Source: Flagellimonas pacifica (GTDB taxonomy: Bacteria > Bacteroidota > Bacteroidia > Flavobacteriales > Flavobacteriaceae). From it: a stretch of DNA of 64,000 nucleotides. Each line of letters opens with the position of its first letter. Position 1 is the stretch's first letter. The stretch spans positions 124,001 through 188,000 of the forward strand of contig NZ_OBEH01000004.1 of the NCBI RefSeq assembly GCF_900215465.1, in the 5' to 3' direction. The translations under genes and the position numbers were made by a program. Below the pieces are notes generated by a model. It saw only the letters and a program-made list of their open reading frames with translations, did not search any database and was not told where the DNA came from. This document shows, in pieces, positions 9,409 through 17,528 of this stretch.

Positions 9409-10353
9409 CTATTTATAAATGTCCACTCTATAGTTTTCATCTTCCCCAGTTATCATTTGCACATAACTCCGGTATCTACTCCAAGAGATATTATCGTTCT
9501 CCAAAGCATTTTTTATTGCGCATTTAGGTTCATCCAAATGCAGGCAATTGTTGAACTTACACTCTGATTTGAGTTTAAAGAACTCTGGAAAATAATCTCC
9601 AACCTCATCTTTCTCCATATCTACAATACCAAATCCCTTAATTCCAGGTGTATCAATTATTCTTGCCTCAAAAGAAAGGTCATACATTTCGGCAAAAGTC
9701 GTTGTATGCTGCCCTTGTAGATGTTGTTCTGAAATCTCGGCAGTTTTAAGTTTCAACCCTGGTTCCAATGCATTTACCAGAGTAGATTTCCCTACGCCGG
9801 AATGACCGGCAAACATACTGGTTTTGTCCACCATCAATTCCTTTACCATTTCCACATTTACTCCTTCTTTAGCTGCAATATCTATGCAATGATATCCAAT
9901 ATCCTTATACAACTGCACCAAGTAATCTATCTCTGCCATTTCTTGGTCGTTGTAAACATCCATTTTATTAAAAAGCAGTACCACCGGAATATCGTAGGCT
10001 TCAGCCGTAACCAAAAATCTATCTATAAAACTGGTAAAGGTTGGCGGATTGTTTAAAGTGACCAATAAAAAAACTTGATCCAAATTAGCTGCTATGATAT
10101 GGGTCTGCTTGGATAGATTTACAGATTTTCGAATGATGTAATTCTTTCGTTCTGTTATATCTGTTATAACCGCTACTTTTTCATCTCCAATCTCTTTTAA
10201 ATCAAAAGTTACAATATCTCCCACTGCAACCGGGTTAGTGCTTTTAATTCCCTTAATGCGGAACTTACCTTTGATACGGCATTCATAAAAGCTACCTTCT
10301 TCTGTTTTAACAGTATACCAGCTTCCAGTAGATTTATACACAGTTCCTTGCAC
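9409..10353 (-). CDS. rsgA: Ribosome small-subunit biogenesis GTPase RsgA
   Basis: RsgA is a circularly permuted GTPase that helps mature the 30S subunit. It shows an N-terminal OB-fold (residues about 1-70), the permuted G motifs with FNKMD, then P-loop GHSGVGKST, DTPGIKGFG, and a C-terminal zinc site in SECKFNNCLHLDEPKC. Its 314 residues fit the family. The ATG at 10353 lies 93 bp from the divergent secreted-protein gene, and dtd follows in the same operon. Confidence 0.96.
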   Translation of the reverse strand: MQGTVYKSTGSWYTVKTEEGSFYECRIKGKFRIKGIKSTNPVAVGDIVTFDLKEIGDEKVAVITDITERKNYIIRKSVNLSKQTHIIAANLDQVFLLVTLNNPPTFTSFIDRFLVTAEAYDIPVVLLFNKMDVYNDQEMAEIDYLVQLYKDIGYHCIDIAAKEGVNVEMVKELMVDKTSMFAGHSGVGKSTLVNALEPGLKLKTAEISEQHLQGQHTTTFAEMYDLSFEARIIDTPGIKGFGIVDMEKDEVGDYFPEFFKLKSECKFNNCLHLDEPKCAIKNALENDNISWSRYRSYVQMITGEDENYRVDIYK

Positions 10354-10446
10354 TATTTCTTAATATTTTAATTGCAAAGAAACAATAATCCTCTAATTGG
10401 TACGATATATGTATTCAACAGTTTGTTAAACCAAAATAATTTAATC

Positions 10447-10887
10447 ATGAAAAAAATCTTTTTTATCGCAGTGATAGCCCTAACTGCAACAATTGAAATG
10501 AATGCACAACAATTTAAGGTTATTACCAGCGTAGAATCCATTGTACCAAACGGTCTGGGACGTTCCAGAATCGTAAATGCTTTGGAGGATAAAGATTACA
10601 GAGAATACACAAGTGTACAGACCGATGAGGACAACACCAGAAACAAATCAAAACGTAGTGACATCCGTGTAAAGAATTTTGAGGAAACCAAATTGTTGAA
10701 CTTCTACAATATTGGCGGTATCCGTTTCCAAAACATTGCTGCCAATGATGCATTGCTAACTTCTATGATCAATGACATGGTGGCCAATGGCTGGGAACTG
10801 GCCTTTGTAACAAGTGCTGTTGAAAGTGAAGGTGGAAAAGGTGATGGAAAAGGTATTTTTATCACCAGATATATTTTTAAGAAGTAA
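10447..10887 (+). CDS. Secreted protein of unknown function, paralogue 1 of a tandem pair
   Basis: This 146-residue protein has a signal peptide (MKKIFFIAVIALTATIEMNAQ) and a mature part starting QFKVITSVESIVPNGLGRS. The ATG at 10447 is chosen because it gives a normal signal peptide and matches the start of the neighbouring paralogue; an in-frame extension to 10372 has no support. Mature sequences of the two paralogues are roughly 85-90% identical by eye, including DNTRNKSKR and NIGGIRFQNIAANDALL. The conserved C-terminus is GIFITRYIFKK. The family is not recognised and the function is unknown. Confidence 0.82.
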   Translation: MKKIFFIAVIALTATIEMNAQQFKVITSVESIVPNGLGRSRIVNALEDKDYREYTSVQTDEDNTRNKSKRSDIRVKNFEETKLLNFYNIGGIRFQNIAANDALLTSMINDMVANGWELAFVTSAVESEGGKGDGKGIFITRYIFKK

Positions 10888-10913
10888 AATCTTTAGATTT
10901 TATACATATACAG

Positions 10914-10943
10914 AGCCCTTTGCAATAGCAAAGGGCTTTTTTA
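10914..10943 (+). terminator. Rho-independent terminator between the tandem paralogues
   Basis: AGCCCTTTGC, loop AATA and GCAAAGGGCT form a perfect 10-bp stem followed by TTTTTATT. It lies 26 bp after the stop of paralogue 1, so the second copy must have its own promoter within the 63 bp that follow. Confidence 0.9.
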
Positions 10944-11006
10944 TTGACCTGTATGCAACCCTTAGCTTAATGGTGTTGTCTTTGTGTTATAGAAAAAACA
11001 ATAATC

Positions 11007-11447
11007 ATGAAGAAAATTTTATTAGTTACAGGTTTAATATTAACCATGGCTTTTGGAGCAAATGCCCAAGAGTATAAAGTAATCACCAGTGTTGAATCCA
11101 TTGTACCAAACGGATTGGGCAGGTCACGGATCATAAATACTCTAGAAGAGAAAGATTACAGGGAGTACACCAGTGTTCAGACTGAGGATGACAACACCCG
11201 AAACAAATCGAAAAGAGGCAAAATCAGAGTGAAAAACTTTGAGGAAACCAAATTGTTGAATTTTTTCAATATTGGTGGAATCCGATTTCAAAATATTGCG
11301 GCCAATGACGCCTTACTGACCTCTATGATCAATGATATGGTAGCAAATGGTTGGCAATTGGCCTTTGTTAGCAGCGCTGTTGAAAGTGACGGAGGGGATG
11401 ATGATGGACAGGGAATTTTTATTACCAGATACATTTTTAAGAAATAA
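11007..11447 (+). CDS. Secreted protein of unknown function, paralogue 2 of a tandem pair
   Basis: This 146-residue protein has a signal peptide (MKKILLVTGLILTMAFGANAQ) followed by EYKVITSVESIVPNGLGRS. It has the same length and domain pattern as the gene at 10447-10887. The mature proteins differ mainly near position 75 (SKRGKIRV against SKRSDIRV) and in an acidic Gly/Asp stretch before the C-terminus (GGDDDGQ against GGKGDGK). The signal peptides have diverged much more than the mature parts, which suggests selection on the secreted domain. Strong terminators on both sides make it a single-gene unit. Confidence 0.82.
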   Translation: MKKILLVTGLILTMAFGANAQEYKVITSVESIVPNGLGRSRIINTLEEKDYREYTSVQTEDDNTRNKSKRGKIRVKNFEETKLLNFFNIGGIRFQNIAANDALLTSMINDMVANGWQLAFVSSAVESDGGDDDGQGIFITRYIFKK

Positions 11448-11460
11448 ACGTATCAAAACC

Positions 11461-11500
11461 AAAAAAGGCCCCTTATAATTATTAGGGGCCTTTTTTATTA
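11461..11500. terminator. Bidirectional Rho-independent terminator
   Basis: A-rich sequence, AAGGCCCCT, a 10-nt loop (TATAATTATT), then AGGGGCCTT and TTTT form a strong hairpin with A- and T-tracts on both sides. It separates the plus-strand paralogue pair from the convergent GIN-domain gene and can serve both. Confidence 0.9.
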
Positions 11501-11518
11501 GGTATTAATCATTATGTA

Positions 11519-12193
11519 TCAGTCTACCATATAGACCCTGCCACCAATAAAGGTGTTCTTATATACTTTTTTTGGCTTTCCATAAACATGTACATCCCCA
11601 CCTGCCTTTACACTGATGTCTACTTGTTGGGATGCAAAGACGTCTGCTTCGCCTCCAGCAGAAATTCTAACATCCGTTGTGGCCGTTCTTAAATCCTTGC
11701 CATCAAAAATACCACCAGTATTGATTACTATGCTTTGGTTTTGAGCCAAACCAGAAGCTTGAACTATTCCTCCTGTTACCGCCCTTATATCCGCATATTC
11801 CACGTCCATTCCAATTCGAATCATAGCCCCTTCTTGTGCCTTTAGTTCAATTCGATTTTTCTTTACCATTTCATTGCATGTAATTTGGGCTCCTTCATTA
11901 CCATCAATGACATCCAAATCTGTATAATAGACTTCAATCAAGGTATGCTCCCCTAAAAACTTTCTATCCAACTTCATTCTTAATTTGAGCACCCCTCCTT
12001 TATTCATCCAAATAATATCATCCACATTCCTTCCCTTTATCACAATCCTATCTTCTTCAGATTGAATAAGATTTACTTCGATTAGGTCAAAAACCTTGAT
12101 TTTGTTAAACTCCCCTACCTCAGTATCAATCATTCTTTGTGAAAAAATAGTAGTGGAAAGGAGTATTAGACTGAGTGTAAACAGTTTTTTCAT
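11519..12193 (-). CDS. GIN-domain (DUF2807) secreted protein
   Basis: This 224-residue protein has a signal peptide (MKKLFTLSLILLSTTIFSQ) and a putative autotransporter-like adhesin head, the GIN domain. This is a repetitive beta-helix-like fold with segments such as VEYADIRAVTGGIVQASG and DVRISAGGEADVFASQQVDIS. The family is abundant in Bacteroidota and is exported; its substrate or partner is unknown. It converges on the paralogue pair through a shared terminator. A second GIN protein, a lipoprotein, lies at 26985-27737. Confidence 0.85.
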   Translation of the reverse strand: MKKLFTLSLILLSTTIFSQRMIDTEVGEFNKIKVFDLIEVNLIQSEEDRIVIKGRNVDDIIWMNKGGVLKLRMKLDRKFLGEHTLIEVYYTDLDVIDGNEGAQITCNEMVKKNRIELKAQEGAMIRIGMDVEYADIRAVTGGIVQASGLAQNQSIVINTGGIFDGKDLRTATTDVRISAGGEADVFASQQVDISVKAGGDVHVYGKPKKVYKNTFIGGRVYMVD

Positions 12194-12251
12194 AATTGTA
12201 GTGTTAACTTATTAAAAGATGAATCATTTAAAGAACTGTTACAGTTTACGA

Positions 12252-12304
12252 CAAAAAAAATGCCATTAAAGGTTTTGGAAGCTTGCTTCCAATCTTTAAT
12301 GGCA
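12252..12304 (-). terminator. Rho-independent terminator of the aromatic amino-acid operon
   Basis: Read on the minus strand, TGCCATTAAAG (12304-12294) pairs with CTTTAATGGCA (12271-12261). An inner GGAAGC/GCTTCC stem lies between them, and TTTTTTTT follows. It lies 23 bp after the stop of the last gene, closing the operon that starts at the attenuator near 16.38 kb. Confidence 0.9.
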
Positions 12305-12327
12305 CTCATTATGAAATTAGGTGAAGT

Positions 12328-13410
12328 TTATTTATTGATAATCTTCTCCTGGTGGTTAATAGATTCCTGGTGAATTGCCTTGAACATTCTCAACACAAAC
12401 TCTTCACTAAGACCTTGGGTTTCTCCTTCCAAAATCATTTTACCTAAAATTGCATTCCATCGGTTTGATTGCAACACGGCAACATTCTTTTGTTTCTTCA
12501 ATTGTCCAATTCCATCAGAAACTTTCATACGTTTTCCAAGAGTATCGATCAATTGGTTGTCAATTACATCTATTTGAGCTCTTAGATTGCTCAATTTGCT
12601 ATTGTATTCTGCTTCCTCATCAGTCTCTTTTCTAATGCGAAGATCTTTCATGATCTGCACCAAAGTATCTGGAGTCACTTGCTGAGCGGCATCACTCCAA
12701 GCATTATCAGGATCATGATGTGTCTCTATCATCAAACCATCAAAGTTCAAATCTAAAGCAGTTTGGGATACATCAAAAATCATATCGCGTTTACCCGTAA
12801 TATGACTTGGGTCATTTATAATTGGTAAATCTGGAAACTTGGATTGCAGTTCAATCGCCATTTGCCATTCCGGAATGTTTCTGTATTTAGTTTTTTCATA
12901 GGTTGAAAAACCTCTATGAATCACTCCTAGTTTTTCAATATTGGCAGAATATAGTCTTTCCACAGCTCCCAACCACAATGATAAATCCGGATTTACAGGG
13001 TTCTTGATCAATACAATTTTGTCTGTGCCTTCCAAGGCATCTGCAATCTCTTGAACAATGAATGGGCTCACCGTAGAACGGGCACCTATCCACAACAAAT
13101 CCACATCATGTTCCAAGGCAAGGTCCACGTGTGCCCTGTTAGCTACTTCCGTAGCTGTTTTTAGGCCAGTTTCTTCTTTCACCTTTTGCAACCACTTCAA
13201 TCCAATGGCTCCTACGCCTTCAAAATTACCTGGTCGTGTTCTTGGTTTCCAGATACCGGCTCTATAGTAGTTTACATCTGTATCTTTAAGGTCATGGGCA
13301 ATTTTTAAAACCTGGTCTTCTGTTTCTGCGCTACATGGCCCGGCTATTACCAATGGGTGTGGTAGGCTCATATCGTCCAACCATTTTCTCATTTGCTTGT
13401 TGTTTTCCAT
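12328..13410 (-). CDS. Bifunctional DAHP synthase / chorismate mutase
   Basis: The N-terminal domain (about residues 1-265) is a KDPG-type 3-deoxy-7-phosphoheptulonate synthase, recognised by PLVIAGPCSAET, YRAGIWKPRTRPG and NDPSHITGKR. The C-terminal domain (about 270-360) is an AroQ-type chorismate mutase, recognised by LRAQIDVIDNQLIDTLGKRM. One protein thus starts the shikimate pathway and makes prephenate, the substrate of the PheA and TyrA proteins encoded just upstream. The fusion is common in Bacteroidota. It is the last gene of the operon, 8 bp after tyrA. Confidence 0.95.
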   Translation of the reverse strand: MENNKQMRKWLDDMSLPHPLVIAGPCSAETEDQVLKIAHDLKDTDVNYYRAGIWKPRTRPGNFEGVGAIGLKWLQKVKEETGLKTATEVANRAHVDLALEHDVDLLWIGARSTVSPFIVQEIADALEGTDKIVLIKNPVNPDLSLWLGAVERLYSANIEKLGVIHRGFSTYEKTKYRNIPEWQMAIELQSKFPDLPIINDPSHITGKRDMIFDVSQTALDLNFDGLMIETHHDPDNAWSDAAQQVTPDTLVQIMKDLRIRKETDEEAEYNSKLSNLRAQIDVIDNQLIDTLGKRMKVSDGIGQLKKQKNVAVLQSNRWNAILGKMILEGETQGLSEEFVLRMFKAIHQESINHQEKIINK

Positions 13411-13418
13411 AATCTGTG

Positions 13419-14279
13419 CTAACTTTTTGTAAGTGGTATTCCTTTTAATATTTGTTTTATTCTATTGGTATTGTTCATTTCTTCGTACACATTTTCAAAA
13501 TCGTTGTTCAACAGCAGTTGTTTAAACTCTTCCAGATTTTGAATGTATTCTTCTAATGTTTCTATAACATTTTCCTTGTTCTGTTCAAAAATTGGTGTCC
13601 ACATCTCTGGGGAGCTTTTTGCCAAACGCACCGTGCTTTCAAAACCACTGCCCGCCATGTCAAAAATATCACGCTCATTTTTTTCTTTTTCAATAACCGT
13701 TTTTCCCAACATAAATGAGCTGATATGTGATAAATGGGATACATAAGCTATATGTTTATCATGCGCTTCAGGGTTCATATATCGAATTCGCATTTTTAAC
13801 TTTTGAAAAAGCTCCAATGCCCTTTCCTGAAGTTTAAATGCCGTCTTTTCCACTTCACAGATAATATTTGTCTTCCCATCGTACAATCCATTTATTGCCG
13901 CTGATGGTCCAGAAAATTCAGTTCCCGCAATGGGATGACTTGCCAAAAAGTTTCTTCGCTTTGGGTGATTTCCAATTACTTTGCATATCAAACTCTTAGT
14001 GGAACCTGCATCAATTACAACCGTTTCGTCTCCAACGGCATCCAAAATTTTTGGTAATTCCAACACCAAAGCATTTACAGGGATACTGATAAACACCACA
14101 TCAGCAGAAGCCAAAACATTGTAATCTCCCTTTTCATCAATAATACCAAGCTCCAATGCTTCTGTAGTATGGGATTCATTCTTATCGATTCCTATAATAT
14201 TGGCATTAGGGTATGCAAGTTTCATATCCTTAGCAAAAGACCCCCCAATTAAACCGATACCTATTACAACAATATTCAT
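13419..14279 (-). CDS. tyrA: Prephenate dehydrogenase
   Basis: TyrA oxidatively decarboxylates prephenate to 4-hydroxyphenylpyruvate for tyrosine synthesis. The Rossmann motif GIGLIGGSFA is at the N-terminus, followed by STKSLI and the SHPIAGTEFSGP segment that carries a catalytic His. The 286 residues cover the catalytic core only; no ACT or chorismate mutase domain is attached, and the mutase is supplied by the next gene. The start lies 2 bp from the stop of the aminotransferase gene. Confidence 0.95.
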   Translation of the reverse strand: MNIVVIGIGLIGGSFAKDMKLAYPNANIIGIDKNESHTTEALELGIIDEKGDYNVLASADVVFISIPVNALVLELPKILDAVGDETVVIDAGSTKSLICKVIGNHPKRRNFLASHPIAGTEFSGPSAAINGLYDGKTNIICEVEKTAFKLQERALELFQKLKMRIRYMNPEAHDKHIAYVSHLSHISSFMLGKTVIEKEKNERDIFDMAGSGFESTVRLAKSSPEMWTPIFEQNKENVIETLEEYIQNLEEFKQLLLNNDFENVYEEMNNTNRIKQILKGIPLTKS

Positions 14280-14281
14280 GC

Positions 14282-15424
14282 TTAAAATCTTTCTATTGCT
14301 TCCATTATTTTTTCCTCTTTAACACAAAGTGAAAATCGAATGTATCCTTCACCCATGCTTCCAAAAATAGTTCCAGGGGCAATGAAAATATCTTTATCGT
14401 ACAATACTTGATCAATAAATTCTTCAGACGAAACCGATCCTTTTGGAAGTTTACACCAAACAAACATGCCCACTGCGTTTTTATCATAGTCACAACCCAA
14501 TTTTTCAACCAATTGAAAAATGAGTTCTCTTCTTTTGGTATAAATCTTATCGAGTTCTTCAAACCATTCAGGGCCACTTTGCAAGGCAGCTATCGCTCCT
14601 TTTTGGATTCCGTAGAACATACCAGAATCCATATTGCTCTTTACTTTGAGTACTGCATTGATATGCTCTGAGCTTCCTAATATCATCCCCACTCTCCAAC
14701 CTGCCATATTGAAGGTTTTGCTCAAGCTATTCAGTTCCAGTGCGCATTTTTTGGCTCCTTCAATAGATAAAATACTTATAGGATTATTAGAGAGAACAAA
14801 GCTGTACGGATTGTCGTTCACCAGTAAAATTTCATTTTCATAGGCAAAGTCCACCAAAGACTTTAATTGTTCTTTACTCGCCGTTGCTCCTGTGGGCATG
14901 TGGGGATAACTTACCCACATTAATTTTGTTTTGGACAAATCTTGTTTGGCAAGTGCCTCCAAATCTGGAAACCATCCATTATCAGCCTTTAAATCATAGG
15001 TTTTAGGTGCAGCTCCCACCAATTTGGTCACCGATGCATAGGTTGGGTAACCCGGATTTGGCAATAGTACTTCATCACCTTCATTTAAAAAGGCCATACT
15101 AATGTGCATAATACCTTCTTTGGATCCCATTAAAGGCAAGATTTCATTAGATGCATCCATAGCTACGGCAAACTTTTTCTTGTAAAAGCTTGCAATGGCA
15201 TCCCTAAGCTCCGGAAGACCTTGGTAACTTTGATATTGATGTGCACCCATATCGGTTATGGAATCCTTTAATGTCTCCAATACTTTTGGTGATGGTGCCA
15301 AATCTGGGCTGCCTATTCCCATATTAATAATAGGTTTTCCATCATTCATCAAACCTCTAACTTCTCGTAATTTTCTAGAGAAATAGTACTCCTGAACCGT
15401 ATTTAATCGCTCAGCTGTAATCAT
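14282..15424 (-). CDS. Class I/II PLP-dependent aminotransferase of the aromatic operon
   Basis: This 380-residue fold-type I aminotransferase has the PLP lysine in SLSKTFNMAGWRVG and an N-terminal INMGIGSPDLAPS segment. By context it most likely transaminates phenylpyruvate and 4-hydroxyphenylpyruvate, or acts as the prephenate/aspartate aminotransferase of the pathway. The sequence alone does not settle the substrate, and DapL-like enzymes look similar. Its ATG overlaps the pheA stop (ATGA), showing tight translational coupling. Confidence 0.92.
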   Translation of the reverse strand: MITAERLNTVQEYYFSRKLREVRGLMNDGKPIINMGIGSPDLAPSPKVLETLKDSITDMGAHQYQSYQGLPELRDAIASFYKKKFAVAMDASNEILPLMGSKEGIMHISMAFLNEGDEVLLPNPGYPTYASVTKLVGAAPKTYDLKADNGWFPDLEALAKQDLSKTKLMWVSYPHMPTGATASKEQLKSLVDFAYENEILLVNDNPYSFVLSNNPISILSIEGAKKCALELNSLSKTFNMAGWRVGMILGSSEHINAVLKVKSNMDSGMFYGIQKGAIAALQSGPEWFEELDKIYTKRRELIFQLVEKLGCDYDKNAVGMFVWCKLPKGSVSSEEFIDQVLYDKDIFIAPGTIFGSMGEGYIRFSLCVKEEKIMEAIERF

Positions 15425-16251
15425 GGCAATAACGCGTTTTTATATTCGCCCAAGACCCTAAAATCTTCAGACATAATTTCCAATAGTGATTTTGCTTTGG
15501 CAAATTGATTGTATGTATCAAAAGTGACGTCCACAAAAAATGCATATTTCCATGGGGTCTCTATTACAGGTAAAGACTGGATTTTAGTCAAGTTCATATT
15601 ACAATCGCTCATTACATTCAATACAGTTGCCAAACTTCCACGCTTATGATCAGTTATAAATCGTAACGACGCTTTATTAATTTCCTCCTCCGGTAAAACC
15701 TTGTTCTGCCTCTTAAGGATGATAAAACGCGTAGCGTTGTTCTTAATTGTCTGTATTTCAGGAGCAATAATATCCAAATCATACAAATTTGCAGCAACTT
15801 TTGGAGCAATTGCAGCAATATTGGTCAATTGACCTTCTTTGATACGTTTAGCGGTCTCTGCGGTATCCACACTTTCCACTAATTTGATATCTGGATATTG
15901 TCTAAAAAACTCCTTGCACTGCAACAAGGCCATTGGGTGCGAATGCACCTCTTTAATATCTTTAATGGTTGTTCCCTTGAGCACCATCAAATTGTGATGG
16001 ATGCTCAAATAATGCTCTCCAATAATATGAATATTATTATGGTAGACCAGATTATAGTTTGGAATTATAGATCCTGCAATTGAATTCTCAATGGCCATCA
16101 CTCCTTTATCTGCCGAACCAGCAGATATATGGTCTATCATGGCATCAAACGACAGGCATTCTACCAAATTTATATCATCCCCAAAAAAGTCTTTTGCAAC
16201 TTGGTGGTGGTTAGATCCTTTTATTCCCTGTATGGCTATTTTTAAACTCAT
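15421..16251 (-). CDS. pheA: Prephenate dehydratase
   Basis: PheA converts prephenate to phenylpyruvate. The catalytic Thr-Arg-Phe motif is visible in NNATRFIIL, and a C-terminal ACT domain (about residues 195-276) should bind phenylalanine for feedback control. The usual ESRP motif there reads KIQSLPVIETPWKY, as in other Bacteroidota. At 276 residues it is a stand-alone dehydratase. It is the first structural gene of the operon, and its ATG lies only 12 bp after the hairpin of an intrinsic terminator preceded by a Phe/Tyr-rich leader peptide. Confidence 0.95.
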   Translation of the reverse strand: MSLKIAIQGIKGSNHHQVAKDFFGDDINLVECLSFDAMIDHISAGSADKGVMAIENSIAGSIIPNYNLVYHNNIHIIGEHYLSIHHNLMVLKGTTIKDIKEVHSHPMALLQCKEFFRQYPDIKLVESVDTAETAKRIKEGQLTNIAAIAPKVAANLYDLDIIAPEIQTIKNNATRFIILKRQNKVLPEEEINKASLRFITDHKRGSLATVLNVMSDCNMNLTKIQSLPVIETPWKYAFFVDVTFDTYNQFAKAKSLLEIMSEDFRVLGEYKNALLP

Positions 16252-16254
16252 GGC

Positions 16255-16281
16255 AAAAAAAAATCCCGATTTACATCGGGA
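16255..16281 (-). terminator. Attenuator terminator of the pheA operon
   Basis: On the minus strand TCCCGAT-GTAA-ATCGGGA forms a perfect 7-bp stem with a tetraloop, followed by nine T residues and, after GCC, the pheA ATG. The 5' arm with flanking bases (AGTCCCG, 16283-16277) can instead pair with CGGGACT (16325-16319) near the end of the leader-peptide gene, giving an antiterminator. A 1:2 hairpin between CTGGAACAG (16366-16358) and CTGTTCTAG (16320-16312), with one G-U pair, completes a classical attenuator. These pairings are seen in the sequence; the switching is inferred. Confidence 0.88.
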
Positions 16282-16311
16282 CTTTATATCTTTTTTATAC
16301 TTAATGTATAT

Positions 16312-16383
16312 CTAGAACAGTCCCGTACTTCCTTTAAAAAAGAAGTAGAAATAAAAGCTGTTCCAGAAATACGTCTTTGTCAT
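16312..16383 (-). CDS. Phe/Tyr-rich leader peptide of the aromatic operon attenuator
   Basis: This is a 23-codon reading frame from ATG at 16383 to TAG at 16314-16312. Its peptide begins MTKTYFWNSFYFYFFF and ends KGSTGLF. Eleven of 23 residues are aromatic: seven Phe, three Tyr and one Trp, with seven of them at codons 10-16 (FYFYFFF). This is the hallmark of a translation-coupled attenuation leader such as enterobacterial pheL, here apparently sensing both Phe-tRNA and Tyr-tRNA. The antiterminator strand begins at codon 20, just beyond where a ribosome stalled in the aromatic run would sit. It is too short for standard gene callers. Confidence 0.88.
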   Translation of the reverse strand: MTKTYFWNSFYFYFFFKGSTGLF

Positions 16384-16400
16384 TTCACTAAAATATGGAG

Positions 16401-16429
16401 CTAAGATAGATATTCAATTGAGAAACAAA
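16401..16429 (-). promoter_or_regulatory. Probable promoter of the pheA leader
   Basis: On the minus strand TTTG (16429-16426), 17 bp, then TATCTTAG (16408-16401) resemble the Bacteroidota promoter (TTTG and TAnnTTTG). The box lies 17 bp before the leader-peptide ATG. The match to the -7 box is incomplete, so this is tentative. Confidence 0.4.
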
Positions 16430-16607
16430 AGCCAAACCTCTTTTTTTTATGAATTTTCTCAAAAACCCCATATTTATTGAATATTACTTTAAATAATCCT
16501 TCATTTTTTAAGGATATATAATATTTTAAGATTCCTGATTTCTCTAAACAAGACAAGCATTGTATTAAATATGAAGCAGCCCATATTTATCTAGAAATCT
16601 AAAACCG

Positions 16608-16615
16608 TATTTTTG
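16608..16615 (+). promoter_or_regulatory. Probable -7 box upstream of gldA
   Basis: TATTTTTG matches the Bacteroidota -7 consensus TAnnTTTG exactly and lies 17 bp before the gldA ATG. No clear -33 TTTG is seen. The A/T-rich stretch 16430-16600 between the divergent pheA leader and gldA holds nothing else recognised. Confidence 0.4.
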
Positions 16616-16632
16616 AATTCAAATACACTTGA

Positions 16633-17526
16633 ATGTCCATTACAGTTCAGAACATTACCAAGACTTTTGGAAAACAAAAAGCGTTGAACAAGGTTTCATT
16701 TTCCGTTCAAAGGGGGGAGATTGTTGGTTTTTTAGGACCCAACGGTGCTGGAAAATCAACCATGATGAGAGTTTTGACCACTTACTATAAGGCGGACTCC
16801 GGCGAAGCAAAAGTCAATGGGTTTGATGTTCTAACCTCTGAAAGAGAGGTTCAGAAGAGCATTGGGTATTTACCTGAACATAATCCGCTGTATTTGGAAA
16901 TGTATGTAAGAGAGTATTTAACCCTTAATGCCAACGTGTATAAAGTTCCAAAGACTAAAATAGCAGAGGTTATTGAAGAAACAGGGCTGACAGCTGAGGC
17001 CCACAAGAAAATTGGGCAGTTATCCAAAGGATACCGTCAACGTGTTGGATTGGCGGCGGCTTTATTGCACGACCCACAGGTATTGATTTTGGATGAACCC
17101 ACAACGGGCCTTGACCCCAACCAACTTGTGGAAATCAGAAAACTGATTCGAAAGATCGGGAAAGAAAAGACCATTTTACTTTCTACCCATATTATGAAAG
17201 AAGTAGAAGCTGTTTGCGATCGTGTCATTATAATTAATAAAGGAGAATTGGTGGCGGATAAAAAATTGGAAGAGCTCCGCGAGGTAAACGAACAGATAAT
17301 TGAGGTAGAATTTGATTATCGTGTTGAAGAAGTTCTGCTAAAGAATCTTCCCCATGTCTCGCGAGTAAACAACCTTGGCGGTTTTGTTTACGAGCTTACT
17401 TTTTCCACAGTTGAGGACATGCGCCCTGCTGTTTTTGATTTTGCCCATGACAACAAGCTAAAAACGCTTCAGCTAAGTAGAAAGAATAAAAACTTAGAAA
17501 GTTTGTTCACGGAGTTGACAAGCTGA
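16633..17526 (+). CDS. gldA: Gliding-motility ABC transporter ATP-binding subunit GldA
   Basis: This 297-residue ABC ATPase has Walker A GPNGAGKST at residues 35-43, signature LSKGYRQRVGLA, Walker B VLILDEPTTGLDP and the His switch STHIM. The length, the KTFGKQKALNKVSFSV start and the QLSRKNKNLESLFTELT C-terminus match GldA of Flavobacterium-type gliders, which works with the membrane proteins GldF and GldG. Those partners are not in this window. A generic ABC-2 type export ATPase is the alternative call. Confidence 0.85.
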   Translation: MSITVQNITKTFGKQKALNKVSFSVQRGEIVGFLGPNGAGKSTMMRVLTTYYKADSGEAKVNGFDVLTSEREVQKSIGYLPEHNPLYLEMYVREYLTLNANVYKVPKTKIAEVIEETGLTAEAHKKIGQLSKGYRQRVGLAAALLHDPQVLILDEPTTGLDPNQLVEIRKLIRKIGKEKTILLSTHIMKEVEAVCDRVIIINKGELVADKKLEELREVNEQIIEVEFDYRVEEVLLKNLPHVSRVNNLGGFVYELTFSTVEDMRPAVFDFAHDNKLKTLQLSRKNKNLESLFTELTS

Positions 17527-17528
17527 TC

